Assembly (NCBI RefSeq): GCF_002257565.1
Contig: NZ_CP022736.1
Location: 4,030,001-4,094,000 of the forward strand
DNA from: Herbaspirillum sp. meg3
GTDB lineage: Bacteria; Pseudomonadota; Gammaproteobacteria; Burkholderiales; Burkholderiaceae_D
Direction: 5' to 3'
DNA length: 64,000 bases
Under the pieces are notes generated by a model. That model worked only from the letters and a program-made list of their open reading frames with translations. It had not been told where the DNA came from and searched no databases. Shown here one piece after another: positions 1 through 8,419 of this stretch. The translations under genes were made by a program, and so were the position numbers. Numbering within the stretch: position 1 is the first letter of the stretch; each line of letters begins with the position of its first letter.

Positions 1-855
1 TTGATACGCCTTGAATTCCGGCGACAGCGCTTCCTTGAATGCCACTGCCTTACCGGCGATGACGTGCATCAGCGGACCGCCCTGGATGCCCGGGAAGATT
101 GCCGAGTTGATGGCCTTTTCGTGCTCGGCCTTCATCAGGATCACGCCACCGCGCGGACCGCGCAGCGACTTGTGCGTTGTCGATGTGACGAAGTCGGCAA
201 ACGGTACAGGATTCGGATACACGCCTGCAGCGATCAGACCGGCGTAGTGCGCCATGTCGACCATGAAATAAGCGCCGACTTCCTTGGCGATCTTGGCGAA
301 GCGTTCGAAGTCGATGCGCAGTGCGTAAGCGGATGCACCGGCGATGATCAGCTTTGGCTTCTTTTCACGTGCCAGTGCTTCCATGGCTTCGTAGTCGATT
401 TCTTCCTTGTCGTTCAGGCCGTAGGAGACGACGTTGAACCACTTGCCGGACATGTTCAGTGCCATGCCGTGCGTCAGGTGACCGCCTTCAGCCAGCGACA
501 TGCCCATGATGGTGTCGCCTGGTTTCAACATGGCGAAGAACACGCCTTGGTTCGCTTGCGAACCGGAGTTCGGCTGCACATTGGCGGCTTCAGCACCGAA
601 CAACTGCTTCAGGCGGTCAATGGCCAGCTGCTCGGCCATGTCGACGAATTCGCAACCGCCGTAGTAACGCTTGCCTGGATAGCCTTCAGCGTACTTGTTG
701 GTCAGTTGGGTGCCCTGGGCTTCCATGACTGCCGGCGAAGTGTAGTTCTCGGAAGCGATCAGCTCGATGTGGTCTTGCTGACGGACGTTTTCTTTCTGGA
801 TGACCGACCACAATTCCGGGTCGATATTCGCGATGGTGTGATTCTTTGCAAACAT
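1..855 (-). CDS. glyA: Serine hydroxymethyltransferase, 3' end outside window
   Basis: Makes glycine and 5,10-methylene-tetrahydrofolate from serine and tetrahydrofolate with pyridoxal phosphate, in the cytoplasm. The minus-strand reading starts MFAKNHTIANIDPELW and shows the family motifs ELIASENYTSPAVMEAQG, YPGKRYYGGC and STTHKSLRGPRGG, whose Lys is the cofactor-binding residue. About 285 of the usual ~415 residues are present; the C-terminus runs off the left edge. The leader upstream (856-1120) is unusually long and can fold, see the separate entry. Confidence 0.97.
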   Translation of the reverse strand, partial: MFAKNHTIANIDPELWSVIQKENVRQQDHIELIASENYTSPAVMEAQGTQLTNKYAEGYPGKRYYGGCEFVDMAEQLAIDRLKQLFGAEAANVQPNSGSQANQGVFFAMLKPGDTIMGMSLAEGGHLTHGMALNMSGKWFNVVSYGLNDKEEIDYEAMEALAREKKPKLIIAGASAYALRIDFERFAKIAKEVGAYFMVDMAHYAGLIAAGVYPNPVPFADFVTSTTHKSLRGPRGGVILMKAEHEKAINSAIFPGIQGGPLMHVIAGKAVAFKEALSPEFKAYQ

Positions 856-1298
856 GATTTCTCCAATGGATGAGGATGCGCCTGAAGGCATATCAGTTCG
901 ACGCGCCCAAAGCAAAAACACAATGGGCGACGCCGACTTGACTGACTTCCAAATCGAATGAGGGCCAAAAATAAAAGGGAATTGCAGGCAGCCTCAGTCG
1001 TACGTTCTCCATTCAGGGCTGCCCAGGCGCACGGCTAATGAAATCTCACGCTTCCCGATGGATACCCATCTTGTGCCGGAACATGGTTCCGGTTTTTCGC
1101 CAGTTACGTGAGACGAAATGGTCTGCCCATTGTAAGTGAAGGCTTAAAATTCAGCAAGATTTGCGTCTGCCGCCATGGGTGAAAATGTTGCATCGCATGC
1201 AGCCTCTCGCCGCAGCCCGCTTTGGGCTACAATTTCGGGTTGTAGATGCAATATGAATGCAAATAATGCATTGCTCAGACACCAACACGGAGAACACA
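856..1298. other. Divergent intergenic region glyA/ydfG
   Basis: No protein gene is supported here. The region holds the glyA leader with the paired segments described separately, and the promoter area of ydfG. The ydfG start is preceded by the ribosome-binding sequence GGAGAA at about 1289. Confidence 0.6.
1044..1113 (-). ncRNA. Candidate structured leader RNA of glyA (three-way junction)
   Basis: Read on the minus strand, TCTCACG (1107-1113) pairs with CGTGAGA (1044-1050). The closed region holds two further perfect hairpins: CCGGAAC/GTTCCGG with a 3-nt loop (1076-1092) and GATGG/CCATC (1057-1070). Together they form a compact three-way junction about 190 nt upstream of the glyA start. A further stem, GGCAGCC/GGCTGCC (986-992 with 1018-1024), lies between it and glyA and is followed by a T-rich run. 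I do not recognise a named riboswitch class. The fold is seen by eye only; conservation is untested. Confidence 0.4.
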
Positions 1299-2048
1299 AT
1301 GATCGTCTTGATTACAGGTGCAACAGCTGGTTTCGGCGCAGAAATGGCGCGCAAGTTCGTACAAAACGGTCATAAGGTCATCGCAACAGGTCGCCGCAAA
1401 GACCGCCTCGACGCCCTCGCCGCCGAATTTGGCGACAAGGTGCTGCCGCTGGTGCTGGATGTCACCGACAAGGCTTCCATCAAATCCGCCCTGGCAAGTC
1501 TGCCGCAAGGATGGCAAGACATCGACGTACTGATCAACAACGCCGGCCTCGCACTGGGCCTGGAGCCGGCACATCAGGTCGCGCTGGAAGACTGGGAAAC
1601 CATGATCGACACCAACGTCAAGGGTCTGGTGACCGTCACCCATCACATCCTGCCGAACATGGTCAAGCGCGGGACCGGCACCATCATCAATCTGGGTTCG
1701 ATTGCAGGCGCTTATCCGTATCCGGGCGGCAATGTTTATGGCGCCACCAAGGCATTCGTGGATCAGTTCACCCTGAATCTGCGGGCTGATCTGGTCGGCA
1801 CCGGCGTACGCGCCACCAATCTGGCGCCCGGCCTGTGTGGCGGCACCGAGTTTTCCAACGTGCGCTTCAAGGGCAACGACAGCGCAGCTGCCAAGGTCTA
1901 CGAAGGCACGACGCCGCTGACCGCAGAAGACATCGCCGAAGCCGCTTTCTGGGTTGCCACCCTGCCGGCGCACGTCAACATCAACTACATCGAATTGATG
2001 CCAACTTGCCAAGGTTTTGGACCGCTGAATATCAAACGCGCCCAATAA
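1299..2048 (+). CDS. ydfG: YdfG-type short-chain dehydrogenase (NADP-dependent 3-hydroxy acid dehydrogenase)
   Basis: Classical SDR of 249 residues, matching the 248-residue E. coli YdfG closely along its whole length as I remember it. The N-terminus MIVLITGATAGFG carries the TGxxxGxG nucleotide-binding turn; RRKDRL suggests NADP preference; NNAG, the catalytic Ser in INLGSIAG and YGATK (YxxxK) follow. YdfG oxidises L-allo-threonine, serine and 3-hydroxypropionate-type substrates. Start chosen at 1299 because GGAGAA precedes it and the protein then begins exactly at the family start; an upstream in-frame ATG at 1257 lacks support. Confidence 0.93.
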   Translation: MIVLITGATAGFGAEMARKFVQNGHKVIATGRRKDRLDALAAEFGDKVLPLVLDVTDKASIKSALASLPQGWQDIDVLINNAGLALGLEPAHQVALEDWETMIDTNVKGLVTVTHHILPNMVKRGTGTIINLGSIAGAYPYPGGNVYGATKAFVDQFTLNLRADLVGTGVRATNLAPGLCGGTEFSNVRFKGNDSAAAKVYEGTTPLTAEDIAEAAFWVATLPAHVNINYIELMPTCQGFGPLNIKRAQ

Positions 2049-2065
2049 ATCCAATAAATATCCAG

Positions 2066-2560
2066 ATGTCCGATTTAACCAATAAAAACAATATCAGCAG
2101 CAACAGCGTCGGCAGCAGTAGCAACAATGGCAGCGACGCTTTCTCCTGGCCGGTTCGGGTCTACTACGAAGACACCGACACCGGCGGCGTCGTGTTTTAC
2201 GCCAACTATCTCAAGTTTTTTGAGCGCGCGCGCACCGAATGGCTGCGCGCGCTTGGCTATTCCCAACAAGCACTGGCCGAATCCTCGGGTCTGATCTTCG
2301 TGGTCAAGAGCACCGCGGTGGATTACTTTTCGCCGGCGCGCCTCGACGATGAACTGAAATTGACCGTCGTGGTCGAACAGTTCCGCAACGCCTCGCTGGC
2401 TTTCGTCCAGGAAGCGTGGCGTACCACGGGAACACCACAGGGAACAGAACAAACATTATTGGCGCGCGGCCGCATCACCATCGTCTGCGTCAACGCGGCG
2501 AGCTTCCGGCCTCAGGCCATTCCGGAAGAAATGCTGGCGCGCTTCAAGGAAAATTTATAA
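2066..2560 (+). CDS. ybgC: Tol-Pal-associated acyl-CoA thioesterase
   Basis: Hot-dog-fold 4-hydroxybenzoyl-CoA-type thioesterase of 164 residues. The catalytic motif YYEDTDTGGVVFYANYLKFF is near residues 33-52, with the Asp of the DTD motif acting on the thioester. A Ser/Asn-rich N-terminal stretch of about 25 residues precedes the domain and is unusual, so translation could also begin nearer the domain. It is the first gene of the tol-pal cluster, as in many proteobacteria, and starts 17 bp after ydfG. Confidence 0.92.
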   Translation: MSDLTNKNNISSNSVGSSSNNGSDAFSWPVRVYYEDTDTGGVVFYANYLKFFERARTEWLRALGYSQQALAESSGLIFVVKSTAVDYFSPARLDDELKLTVVVEQFRNASLAFVQEAWRTTGTPQGTEQTLLARGRITIVCVNAASFRPQAIPEEMLARFKENL

Positions 2561-2722
2561 TTCGCCATCTATTGAACATCTGCACGGCTTGTGATTCAAG
2601 CTTGCCCATCACGCCTGCAACCCATGACCGCAGCGGCTTCTTTACACCTGCCGCAACGGGATTGAAAAAATTTGCACGTACAATTGACCATCTCTGACTG
2701 AACCTCCGACCCTCAATTCCCC

Positions 2723-3424
2723 ATGAATGTCACTCAAGATCTATCCTTCGTTACCCTGATCGCCAATGCCTCCATCATTGTGCAACTTGTCATGTTGCTC
2801 TTGTTGTCGGCGTCGATTTTCAGCTGGACTTACATCTTCCGCAAGATGTTCACGATCCGCAGTTCGCGCATTCAGACCGAAGAGTTCGAGCGCTCGTTCT
2901 GGTCCGGCGGCAATCTGATTGCGCTGTATCAGGACACGCTGTCCAACCGCCGTAAAGGCGGCGGCCACGGCGGCGCGCTGGAACGCATCTTCCAGGCCGG
3001 CATGGGCGAATTCAACAAAGCCAAAGCGCAAGTCGGCAAGGGCGCCACGATCGATTCGACCGGTTTGCTGGACGGCGCCCGCCGCGCCATGCGCGCAGCC
3101 TACCAGCGTGAAATGGATGCGCTGGAATCGCACCTGGCCTTCCTGGCGTCGGTCGGCTCGGTGTCTCCGTATGTCGGTTTGTTCGGCACCGTATGGGGCA
3201 TCATGAATGCCTTCCGCGGCCTTGCCAATGTGCAACAAGCGACGCTCGCCGCAGTTGCCCCTGGCATTGCCGAAGCGCTGATCGCGACTGCAATCGGTCT
3301 CTTTGCCGCGATTCCCGCTGTGATTGCCTACAACCGCTACTCCCACGATATCGATCGCCTGGCAATCCGCTTTGAAAGCTTCATCGAAGAATTCTCCAAT
3401 ATCTTGCAACGTCAGGCACGCTAA
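2723..3424 (+). CDS. tolQ: Tol-Pal proton channel subunit TolQ
   Basis: Inner-membrane MotA/TolQ/ExbB proton channel protein, 233 residues. A first membrane helix lies at about residues 15-38; the two further helices flank a conserved region with GLFGTVWGIMNAFRGL and GIAEALIATAIGLFAAIPAVIAYN. With TolR it uses the proton gradient to energise TolA for outer-membrane constriction at division. A 160-bp gap separates it from ybgC; the stop overlaps the tolR start by one base, TAATG. Confidence 0.97.
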   Translation: MNVTQDLSFVTLIANASIIVQLVMLLLLSASIFSWTYIFRKMFTIRSSRIQTEEFERSFWSGGNLIALYQDTLSNRRKGGGHGGALERIFQAGMGEFNKAKAQVGKGATIDSTGLLDGARRAMRAAYQREMDALESHLAFLASVGSVSPYVGLFGTVWGIMNAFRGLANVQQATLAAVAPGIAEALIATAIGLFAAIPAVIAYNRYSHDIDRLAIRFESFIEEFSNILQRQAR

Positions 3425-3852
3425 TGGCAGGTTCATCCATGCGCGGGGGACGCACCCGCAAGTTCAAATCGGAAATCAACGTCGTGCCATACATCGACGT
3501 GATGCTGGTGCTGCTGATCATCTTCATGGTGGCGGCGCCGGTGAATGACCCGAGCGTCATCAACCTGCCGACCGCCGGCAAGTCGACCGTACCGCCCAAC
3601 GAATACATAGAGATCGCGTTGAAGCCCGACGCCAAAGCCACCATCAAGGTCAACGGCCCCAAGCGCGGTGAGACGCAAACAGCAAGCAGCCGCAACGATC
3701 TCGCACAAAAGCTGCAGGCCTTGCATGCAGACAGCCCCGACATGCCGGTGATGATTTCCGCCGACAAAGATATCAAGTACGACGAAGTGATTCAGGCCAT
3801 TGCGTCCGCCAAGAAACTGGGCATCACACGCGTGGGACTGGCAACGAAGTAA
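3424..3852 (+). CDS. tolR: Tol-Pal proton channel subunit TolR
   Basis: ExbD/TolR family, 142 residues. It has a short basic cytoplasmic N-terminus (RGGRTRKFKSEINVVPYIDV), one membrane helix carrying the proton-accepting Asp in YIDVMLVLLIIFM, and a periplasmic domain ending in DEVIQAIASAKKLGI. It is translationally coupled to tolQ and followed one base later by tolA. Confidence 0.97.
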   Translation: MAGSSMRGGRTRKFKSEINVVPYIDVMLVLLIIFMVAAPVNDPSVINLPTAGKSTVPPNEYIEIALKPDAKATIKVNGPKRGETQTASSRNDLAQKLQALHADSPDMPVMISADKDIKYDEVIQAIASAKKLGITRVGLATK

Positions 3853-3853
3853 T

Positions 3854-4774
3854 ATGAGCTCTCCTTACCAAGTACCAAGACAACCGGGCCGCTGGCGCGC
3901 CATCGCGCTGGCGGTGGTGGTGCATATGGCCTTGCTGGCTTTTCTCTGGTTCGGCATCAGCTGGCAAAGCCAGACACCGCTGACCGTCGAAGCGGAAATC
4001 TGGGATCCGAACGTCAAGGAAGCCGCTCCTCTGCCGCAACCCGAGCCGGAACCGGAACCACCGAAACCGACGCCACAACCGGTCCCCGAACCAGTCAAAC
4101 CGCCGCCACCGCCAAAGGTCGAAGAACCTCCGGTGGTGAAGCCTGATATCGCGTTGGAAAAAGAGAAAGAAAAGAAGCGCAAGGAAGCAGAAAAGAAAGA
4201 TCGCGAAGAGAAGGCAAAGGAAGCCAAGCTCGAGCGTGAAAAAGAAGAACAGCTGAAGAAAGAAAAGCAGGAGAAGCTGGACGCCGACAAGAAGCTCGCC
4301 AAGCAGAAGGAAGACGCTGAAGCGAAGAAGAAAGCCGAAGCCGACAAACTCGCTGCCGAGAAAAAACAGAAGCAGCAAGCCGCCGACAACAAGGCTGCTG
4401 AGCAACGTCGCCAGGATGACCTGAAACGCATGATGGGTCAGGCTACCAGCTCCAGTGGCGGCACCGGTACGGCGGCGCAATCGCAAGGCCCGCGCGGTGC
4501 GGCAGACTATGGCCGGAAGTTGGGTGCGAAGATCCGTTCCAACACCATCTTCGACGTGCCTGGTGAGTTAAGCGCGAACCCGGCGGTAGAATACACTGTC
4601 GAACTGCTGCCAGACGGCACCGTACGCAGTATCCGCAAGAACAGAACATCCGGCATTCCGGGCTTTGACGAAGCAGTTCTGCAAGCGATCAACAAATCAC
4701 AACCTTTCCCTCCAGACAAGGATGGACGGGTGCCGAACAGCTTCACTTTCACCCATTTACCGAAAGATCAGTAA
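3854..4774 (+). CDS. tolA: Cell envelope integrity protein TolA
   Basis: Spans the periplasm between TolQR and Pal/TolB. The 306-residue protein has one N-terminal membrane helix (about 15-35), a Pro-Glu-rich linker, a long Lys/Glu/Ala coiled-coil domain (about 95-195), a Ser/Gly hinge and a C-terminal TonB-like domain (about 215-306) with YTVELLPDGTVRSIR and the FDEAVLQAI helix. Start at 3854 lies one base after the tolR stop; an upstream in-frame ATG at 3800 is inside tolR. Confidence 0.96.
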   Translation: MSSPYQVPRQPGRWRAIALAVVVHMALLAFLWFGISWQSQTPLTVEAEIWDPNVKEAAPLPQPEPEPEPPKPTPQPVPEPVKPPPPPKVEEPPVVKPDIALEKEKEKKRKEAEKKDREEKAKEAKLEREKEEQLKKEKQEKLDADKKLAKQKEDAEAKKKAEADKLAAEKKQKQQAADNKAAEQRRQDDLKRMMGQATSSSGGTGTAAQSQGPRGAADYGRKLGAKIRSNTIFDVPGELSANPAVEYTVELLPDGTVRSIRKNRTSGIPGFDEAVLQAINKSQPFPPDKDGRVPNSFTFTHLPKDQ

Positions 4775-4777
4775 ACG

Positions 4778-6091
4778 ATGACAATGAGGATGATGAAAAA
4801 CTCACGCACCTTGCCACTAGGTTTTCGCCGCCTGACAGGCATTGCTCTGACCGTCGCCGGTATCGCCATGGCGCCTGTCTCACACGCAGAATTGCGCTTT
4901 GAAATTTCCGGGGTCGGCGCCAGCCAGATCCCGGTCGCCATCGCCTCCTTCCCGGGCGAAGAAGGCGCACCGCAACAGATCACCAACATCATCAGAGCTG
5001 ACCTGACGCGCAGCGGCGTATTCAAGCTGATCGACAACAGCGACTCGCTGTCGGACTCGTCCGCAATCAATTACAACGACTGGAAAGGCCGCGGCGCCAA
5101 TGCGCTGGCAGTGGGCAGCGTGCAGCGTCTGGCCGATGGCCGCTTCGACGTGCGCTATCGCCTCTTCGACACCATCAAGGCATCACAATTGTCGGCACTG
5201 TCGTTCGGCAGCCAGCCGCAACTGATCCGCCTCACCGCACACAAGATTGCCGACGATATCTATGAAAAATTGACCGGCATTCCCGGCATCTTCTCCACAC
5301 GTATTGCTTATGTGACACGTTCCGGCAAGGAATATCGCCTTGAAGTTGCCGATGCGGATGGCGAAGGCGTGCAGGTCGCACTGCGTTCCAACGAGCCGAT
5401 CATCTCGCCGGCCTGGTCCCCGGACGGCGGCAAGGTCGCTTATGTGTCCTTCGAAGCCAAGAAACCGGTCATCTATATCCAGAACCTCGTGACCCGTCAG
5501 CGCACGCTGGTGGCCAACTTCAAGGGCAGCAACTCGGCTCCGGCCTGGGCGCCTGACGGTTCGCGCCTGGCCGTGGCACTCACGCGTGACGGCCTGACGC
5601 AGGTCTACATCATCAACGCCGACGGCAGCGGGCTGCGCCGTCTGACCAACACCGCCGGCATCGATACCGAACCGCGCTTTTCGCCCGATGGTAATTACAT
5701 TTACTTCACCAGCGACCGCAGCGGCGGTCCGCAGATCTACAAGGTCAGCCCCAACGGCGGTGAAGCACAGCGCGTCACCTTCGGAGGCAGCTACAATATC
5801 AGCCCGCGGATTTCGCCGGACGGCAAGACCCTGGCGTTTATTTCGCGCCGTGAGGGTAAATTCCAGCTTTACGCGCTGGATTTGACCAACGGTCAGGAAC
5901 AACGCCTGTCCGACACCGTCAAAGATGAGTCGCCCAGCTTCTCGCCAAACGGCAAATACATCATGTACGCGACGGAATCAGGCCGTCGCGGATCTTTAGC
6001 CATCGTCTCCACGGATGGCCGGATCAAACAGCGCTTAACAACCCAGGTCGGCGATGTCAGGGAGCCAACCTGGGGGCCGTTCATGAAATAA
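4778..6091 (+). CDS. tolB: Tol-Pal system beta-propeller protein TolB
   Basis: Periplasmic protein of 437 residues. A signal peptide ends near SHAELRFE, an N-terminal domain follows, then WD40-like propeller repeats with the recurrent motifs SPAWSPDGGKVAYVS, APAWAPDGSRLAVAL, EPRFSPDGNYIYFTS and SPRISPDGKTLAFIS. It binds Pal and the TolA C-terminus. Several in-frame ATGs lie at the start (4778, 4784, 4790, 4793); the true start could be any of them, giving a slightly shorter signal peptide. Confidence 0.97.
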   Translation: MTMRMMKNSRTLPLGFRRLTGIALTVAGIAMAPVSHAELRFEISGVGASQIPVAIASFPGEEGAPQQITNIIRADLTRSGVFKLIDNSDSLSDSSAINYNDWKGRGANALAVGSVQRLADGRFDVRYRLFDTIKASQLSALSFGSQPQLIRLTAHKIADDIYEKLTGIPGIFSTRIAYVTRSGKEYRLEVADADGEGVQVALRSNEPIISPAWSPDGGKVAYVSFEAKKPVIYIQNLVTRQRTLVANFKGSNSAPAWAPDGSRLAVALTRDGLTQVYIINADGSGLRRLTNTAGIDTEPRFSPDGNYIYFTSDRSGGPQIYKVSPNGGEAQRVTFGGSYNISPRISPDGKTLAFISRREGKFQLYALDLTNGQEQRLSDTVKDESPSFSPNGKYIMYATESGRRGSLAIVSTDGRIKQRLTTQVGDVREPTWGPFMK

Positions 6092-6130
6092 ACAATTATT
6101 CACATTCATTCACGACACAAGGAGTTTCAG

Positions 6131-6655
6131 ATGCGCACATTCAGTTCTTTTGCAATCGTTCTTTCGGCAGCAGTGCTGCTGGCGGCATGCTCGTCCACCA
6201 AACTGGACGACAAAAACGCACCGGTGGAAAGCCGTGCCACAACCGGCACGACTGACGGAGCAGATCCACGCGCAGTCAACACCGTCAACGCTGGTTCCGA
6301 CCCGCTGAACGACCCGCAAGGCATTCTCTCGAAGCGCAGCGTCTACTTCGACTACGACAGCTACTCCGTCAAGGAAGAGTTCCGTTCCGTGGTGGAAGCA
6401 CACGCCAAGTACCTGAACTCGCACAAGGATCGCAAGGTCATCATCCAAGGCAATACCGATGATCGCGGCGGCACCGAATACAACCTGGCCCTGGGTCAGA
6501 AGCGTGCAGAAGCCGTGCGCAAGGCACTGGTTCTGCTGGGTGTCTCCGACGCGCAAGTTGAAGCCGTTTCCTTCGGCAAAGAAAAGCCAAAGGCATTGGG
6601 CAGCGACGAAGCAGCATGGGCTGAAAACCGCCGCGCTGATATCGCTTACCAATAA
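6131..6655 (+). CDS. pal: Peptidoglycan-associated lipoprotein Pal
   Basis: Outer-membrane lipoprotein of 174 residues. The lipobox LLAAC places the lipidated Cys near residue 24. The C-terminal OmpA-like domain contains VYFDYDSYSVK, IQGNTDDRGGTEYNLALGQ and RAEAVRKAL, the residues that bind diaminopimelate in peptidoglycan. The start has a good ribosome-binding site (AAGGAG). Confidence 0.97.
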   Translation: MRTFSSFAIVLSAAVLLAACSSTKLDDKNAPVESRATTGTTDGADPRAVNTVNAGSDPLNDPQGILSKRSVYFDYDSYSVKEEFRSVVEAHAKYLNSHKDRKVIIQGNTDDRGGTEYNLALGQKRAEAVRKALVLLGVSDAQVEAVSFGKEKPKALGSDEAAWAENRRADIAYQ

Positions 6656-6660
6656 GACCT

Positions 6661-7422
6661 ATGCGCACTTCCCTGAAAACCAAGTTCAAATCGGTTTCTG
6701 CAGCGGCCATGTTGGCCGCTGTCGCGTGCCTGCCAATGACAGCGCACGCGGGCTTGTTTGACGACGACGAAGCGCGCAAGGCCATCCTCGATCTGCGCAA
6801 CAAAGTCGATAGCCTGCAAAAAGATATGGCCAACAAGTCGGACAAGAACAGCGCGCTGAGCCTGTCCGATCAGAACGACCAACTCCGCCAGGAAATCGCA
6901 CGACTGCGTGGCCAGATCGAAGTATTGACCAATGAACTGTCCAACACGCAGCAACGCCAGAAAGACTTTTACGTTGATCTGGATGCGCGTCTGCGCAAGC
7001 TGGAACCGCAAAAAGTCAACATCGACGGCAAGGAATCCAGCGTCGATCTGAATGAGCAAAAATCCTATGACGCCGCACTGAACCTGTTCAAGGGTGGCGA
7101 CTACAAGGGTGCCGGCGCAGCGTTCAACGACTTCCTGAAGCGTTATCCGCAATCCGGTTACGCGCCGTCGGCGCAATACTGGGTCGGCAACGCACTGTAT
7201 GCACAGCGCGACTACAAGGGCGCCATCGCAGCACAGCAGGCAGTAGCGAAAAATTATCCGGACAGTCCAAAGGTAGCCGACGCCATGCTCAACATCGGCA
7301 GCTCATACATCGAGCTGAAGGACAAAGCAGCGGCGAAAAAATCGTTGGATGCGCTGATTGCGAAGTATCCTGAAAGCCCGGCAGCCCAGACAGGCAAAGA
7401 AAAACTGGCAACATTGAAATAG
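6661..7422 (+). CDS. cpoB: Cell division coordinator CpoB (YbgF)
   Basis: Periplasmic protein of 253 residues that couples Tol function with peptidoglycan synthesis. It has a signal peptide cut after AHAG, a coiled coil at about 40-115 that drives trimerisation, and three TPR units starting at SYDAALNLFKGGDYKGAG, with GNALYAQRDYKGAIAA and further on AAKKSLDALIAKYPESPAA. It begins 5 bp after pal and closes the operon. Confidence 0.96.
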   Translation: MRTSLKTKFKSVSAAAMLAAVACLPMTAHAGLFDDDEARKAILDLRNKVDSLQKDMANKSDKNSALSLSDQNDQLRQEIARLRGQIEVLTNELSNTQQRQKDFYVDLDARLRKLEPQKVNIDGKESSVDLNEQKSYDAALNLFKGGDYKGAGAAFNDFLKRYPQSGYAPSAQYWVGNALYAQRDYKGAIAAQQAVAKNYPDSPKVADAMLNIGSSYIELKDKAAAKKSLDALIAKYPESPAAQTGKEKLATLK

Positions 7423-7489
7423 CGCCTTGAAATATTTTCCCTACCTGTTTGACACCGTCGATCAATATTGCATATAATAGCGGTCTTTC

Positions 7490-7565
7490 GGGTCGTTAGC
7501 TCAGTTGGTAGAGCAGCGGACTTTTAATCCGTTGGTCGCAGGTTCGAGTCCCGCACGGCCTACCA
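7490..7565 (+). tRNA. tRNA-Lys (anticodon TTT)
   Basis: A 76-nt cloverleaf with encoded CCA. The acceptor arm GGGTCGT pairs with ACGGCCT, the D-arm contains AGCTCAGTTGGTAGAGC, the anticodon loop CTTTTAA has TTT at 7523-7525, and the T-arm reads GCAGGTTCGAGTCCCGC. It sits 67 bp after cpoB. Confidence 0.98.
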
Positions 7566-7581
7566 GAAATTCGCAGTAGAT

Positions 7582-7613
7582 AAAAAGGGTTCCAAGCAAT
7601 TGGAGCCCTTTTT
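7582..7613 (+). terminator. Rho-independent terminator after tRNA-Lys
   Basis: Stem GGGTTCCAA/TTGGAGCCC with a GCAA tetraloop, preceded by A5 and followed by T5. Confidence 0.93.
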
Positions 7614-7619
7614 GTTTTG

Positions 7620-7866
7620 CGCGCTTTGCACGTCGAGCGCCTTCAAAACCGCTCCACAACATGTGGCGCCATTGTTCTTCCGACCTCTTGCGCCCTGTCC
7701 TTCATCCGCTGCTTTCTACGCGCGTGATCACCATCTCTATCATGTACGGCGATGCGTTCATTCATCTCTTCAAGCAGTTCCTTTCTGCAGGATTCAGCAC
7801 CCTGTTGATCTGACCCATTGATTTACATTGAGATGCCTGGCTCTTTCCTCTCCAATAAATCCGGGC
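7620..7866. other. Intergenic, no gene recognised
   Basis: Short open frames exist here but none has a credible ribosome-binding site or a recognisable product. It separates the tRNA terminator from the minus-strand terminator at 7867-7900. Confidence 0.5.
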
Positions 7867-7900
7867 AAAAAAAAGCCCCCGAACTTTGCAGGTCGGGGGC
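7867..7900 (-). terminator. Strong intrinsic terminator, minus strand
   Basis: GCCCCCGA (7875-7882) pairs with TCGGGGGC (7893-7900); on the minus strand the hairpin is followed by eight T. No minus-strand protein gene lies upstream of it. Confidence 0.9.
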
Positions 7901-7975
7901 TGAATCCAATCCGGGGAGGAGTTGGAGGAGACAGGTTCACTTTATCGCAGCGCACCATCTTCCTCCAGAACAATT
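7867..7975 (-). ncRNA. Candidate small RNA with anti-Shine-Dalgarno motifs
   Basis: A strong intrinsic terminator points to a minus-strand transcript that no protein gene explains. Just upstream, at 7913-7931, the minus strand reads TCTCCTCCAACTCCTCCCC, two pyrimidine-rich motifs complementary to ribosome-binding sites. The upstream one can pair with TGGAGGA some 40 nt earlier in the same RNA. The 5' end is unknown. A weak -10-like TATAGT at 8063-8068 would give a transcript of about 190 nt. CU-rich small RNAs acting on Shine-Dalgarno sequences are known in several bacteria. Confidence 0.5.
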
Positions 7976-8075
7976 ACACAATGACACATCCTCAACACTT
8001 TCCTAACAGCTGAGGACAAGTCGGATAAGCAAAGCTGACAGCGCCGCCGACTTTTGTAAAAGACTATAACCGTCC

Positions 8076-8124
8076 TTGCAATTTCGATTGTCATGCACAA
8101 TAATAGATGAGAATTATTCTCATC
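8076..8124 (+). promoter_or_regulatory. Promoter with Fur box upstream of hmuS-like gene
   Basis: A 19-bp perfect inverted repeat, GATGAGAATTATTCTCATC (8106-8124), fits the betaproteobacterial Fur-box form TGAGAAT-N-ATTCTCA. It directly follows a plausible sigma70 promoter, TTGCAA (8076-8081), 17-bp spacer, AATAAT (8099-8104), so iron-loaded Fur would cover the start point. This is consistent with the heme-iron gene downstream. Confidence 0.8.
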
Positions 8125-8419
8125 TAAAGAATTTCTCCTTCGACGCGTTTGCTGACGAATCGCTGTTGTTTGCCTAGGTTGTTCGCCGACATATCACAGG
8201 GCCTCGTTCACGCTGCCTCATGAAGTCGACGATATGTTTTTTCTTTAGATGCCAGACAGCAGCAACTTGGATATCGGCAACCCGTCCCCACATGGGACGG
8301 AATCACGCGGGACCGCTCAGCCATGCCAAAGCCATGCACCTTCAGTCTTCCTGGATGGGACATGCATGACAATCACGGCCGGCACCCTGCAACACAGCAA
8401 TAACGTAGAAGGAAAGATC

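Noticed and set aside
1..873. Long plus-strand open frame
   Set aside because: It is the antisense shadow of glyA; the minus strand gives a clear serine hydroxymethyltransferase.
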